NCBI GenBank assembly: GCA_016223145.1
Contig: JACRPN010000005.1
Span: forward strand, 339,864 to 403,863
Direction of reading: 5' to 3'
Length of the DNA stretch: 64,000 nucleotides
From: Armatimonadota bacterium
GTDB lineage: Bacteria; Armatimonadota; Fimbriimonadia; Fimbriimonadales; Fimbriimonadaceae
The translations under genes and the position numbers were made by a program. Under the pieces are notes generated by a model, which ran no database searches, had not been told where the DNA came from, and saw nothing but the letters and a program-made list of their open reading frames with translations. Within the stretch, counting starts at the first letter, position 1, and each line of letters begins with the position of its first letter. This document shows positions 62,824 through 64,000 of this stretch, piece by piece.

Positions 62824-64000
62824 ATGATGTCGCGGGTGATGCTCCTAAGTGCCGTCGCGCTCCTTTTTCCCGGTTCGATTCTTTCGGGATCGTCTGGCTC
62901 CCCGCCATCTCAGGGCGAACCCCCTCCACCTGCTCTTGGCGGGCCAAAGTCCTTTGACTTTTCGATGGACCACTCGACGCTGGTTCACGTTAACATCACA
63001 ATCCATCGGGGGGGCAGAGCATGGTCCTACCCGCCTGATATGGTCTGCTCGCGGGAATGCAAGGGGCGCGTCCATTACCGGCATCCGGATTGCGACTTCA
63101 GTTGTGATGCCCGGTGTTCACAGATTCACCGCGCCAACTTGCAGCCCGAAGCTAGCTCCCAGGTTCCATACTCAAGGGACTTCGGCCCCGGCCTCCAACA
63201 GTTCGGTTTTCCCGGACACGAACCATGGACACAAGAACGGGTCTTCATCGACATGGAGCGCCAATTCGACGAAGCCGTAGCGCCAATCCTGGCCGACCCG
63301 AAGAACTCGCTCAACAAGGTATTCCCCCACTGGAACGACACTCCGTGCTCCAGGGTCTCGCGAGGATTGGGCTTTCAGGACTACATCGTCACGGCCAACT
63401 GGCAAATCTACCGATTTGACCTAGCTCCTGACGGCAGAATGATCCGCGTGAACGGCCCGAAGGGCTCGGCCGACATAGGCTCTCTCAGCATCCCGACCGA
63501 AGCGATCTGCTACGTCCGAGAACCCAGAATCGAGTGCCGATGCATGGTCGTGATTGACCCCAAGCTGGCACCAAGAACTGAGACTGGAGGAGGAAACGCC
63601 GGAGACTCCAACAAGGGTGGAGGCACGTCGACTGGCGGTGGAAACACGGGAGGCGGAACCACGGGCGGCTCGACCGGTGGAGGCACGACCGGCGGCGGAC
63701 AGACCGGGGGATCCACTGGAGGAGGCCAAACGGGTGGGAACACCGACCCCAACCCACCGCCTGAGACGCCACCCCCAGGATGCTCCAACGGAGACACCGG
63801 CGCCTGCATCGGCCCGATCGACCTGGACTACTGCAAGTTCGAGGTGGAGTGTCGGGACATGAACGTCGGCCGCTGTACCGCCGAAAACCCCACCGACAAG
63901 CCGATCACCTTCTGCATCAATCCCGGGACTCTATGCATCCCGAGCGATCCGACCTATCAGTTGATGGCGTTCTCCACGGAATGCCGTTTCAACATCATGC
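62824..64000 (+). CDS. Large secreted Cys-containing, Gly/Thr-repeat protein (partial, cut by window end)
   Basis: An open frame without a stop runs from ATG 62824 (or ATG 62827) to the window end, 392 codons. Signal peptide: about 1-22 (VMLLSAVALLFPGSILSGS). The N-terminal region has spaced Cys residues (e.g. MVCSRECKGRVHYRHPDCDFSCDARC, about 81-106). A linker at about 255-305 repeats TGGGxTGG units (GGGTSTGGGNTGGGTTGG), then a Pro-rich stretch and a second Cys-bearing part (CKFEVECRDMNVGRC). This looks like a cell-surface or extracellular protein with disulfide-bonded domains joined by a flexible linker. I recognise no family. Antisense open frames over the linker are artefacts of the repeat. 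Confidence 0.8.
   Translation, partial: MMSRVMLLSAVALLFPGSILSGSSGSPPSQGEPPPPALGGPKSFDFSMDHSTLVHVNITIHRGGRAWSYPPDMVCSRECKGRVHYRHPDCDFSCDARCSQIHRANLQPEASSQVPYSRDFGPGLQQFGFPGHEPWTQERVFIDMERQFDEAVAPILADPKNSLNKVFPHWNDTPCSRVSRGLGFQDYIVTANWQIYRFDLAPDGRMIRVNGPKGSADIGSLSIPTEAICYVREPRIECRCMVVIDPKLAPRTETGGGNAGDSNKGGGTSTGGGNTGGGTTGGSTGGGTTGGGQTGGSTGGGQTGGNTDPNPPPETPPPGCSNGDTGACIGPIDLDYCKFEVECRDMNVGRCTAENPTDKPITFCINPGTLCIPSDPTYQLMAFSTECRFNIM

Noticed and set aside
63485-63809. Pro-rich minus-strand frames near the right end
   Set aside because: They are the reverse complement of the Gly/Thr repeat linker of the secreted protein.

Overview
The window is GC-rich chromosomal DNA from a heterotrophic, outer-membrane-bearing bacterium. 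It encodes a TolC-like channel, an HlyD-type adaptor and a protein with a PEP-CTERM sorting tag. My best guess is Armatimonadota, near Fimbriimonadales. The guess rests on the gene mix (rhamnosidase, fucosidases, many sulfatases with their maturase, PEP-CTERM) and on a TANNNT motif placed 6 nt before several start codons, which is the signature of leaderless mRNAs. Planctomycetota or Verrucomicrobiota cannot be excluded without a phylogeny.

Layout. 0-4.3 kb: a secreted protein of unknown function, a very large RNase P RNA (about 709 nt, carrying 58-bp tandem repeats) and a serine beta-lactamase-family hydrolase. 4.3-17.4 kb: an intact tRNA-Val, then genes for deoxyhexose polysaccharide breakdown (two SGNH/sialate-O-acetylesterase-like proteins, GH78 alpha-L-rhamnosidase, GH95 fucosidase with an in-frame stop, GH29 alpha-L-fucosidase, sulfatase), ending at a 45-bp copy of the tRNA-Val 3' half; this looks like a genomic island. 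17.5-23.9 kb: a CarH/LitR-like B12-dependent MerR regulator with an SDR/DUF2867 gene, and divergent DUF378, fasciclin, NmrA, truncated TspO, a conserved hypothetical and SRPBCC genes; this is probably a light- or oxidative-stress regulon. 24.0-31.1 kb: four sulfatases and a radical-SAM sulfatase maturase (anSME). 31.2-38.0 kb: phosphoesterase, nuoC and nuoA (without nuoB between them), rsmA, queG, xylA and an M28 peptidase. 38.0-39.1 kb: a repeat-rich stretch with an RHS/YD-repeat relic. 39.1-46.9 kb: CrtA-like and DUF4166 proteins, tRNA-Ala plus a tRNA-like relic, a GT2-TPR protein with a small MerR, an M42 peptidase, an MFS transporter and a PEP-CTERM protein. 47.5-55.1 kb: an operon for electron bifurcation (NfnAB) and 2-oxoacid:ferredoxin oxidoreductase (KorAB), ending in a 739-aa ferredoxin-tailed protein of unknown function. 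55.4-64 kb: malate dehydrogenase, purA, a tripartite efflux operon interrupted by a 23S-IVS-like element, and the start of a large secreted Gly/Thr-rich protein cut by the window edge.

How they work together. The glycosidases, esterases and sulfatases would strip sulfate, acetyl, fucose and rhamnose from an algal or plant polysaccharide. anSME supplies the formylglycine needed by all five sulfatases, each of which has a cysteine at the modified position. The Nfn/Kor operon links NADH, NADPH and ferredoxin to the TCA cycle.

The most unusual items are the IVS-like four-helix-bundle element between the adaptor and permease genes, the repeat-expanded RNase P RNA, the 739-aa partner of KorAB, and the leaderless promoter pattern. 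Short-period and palindromic repeats recur between genes and inside RNase P RNA.
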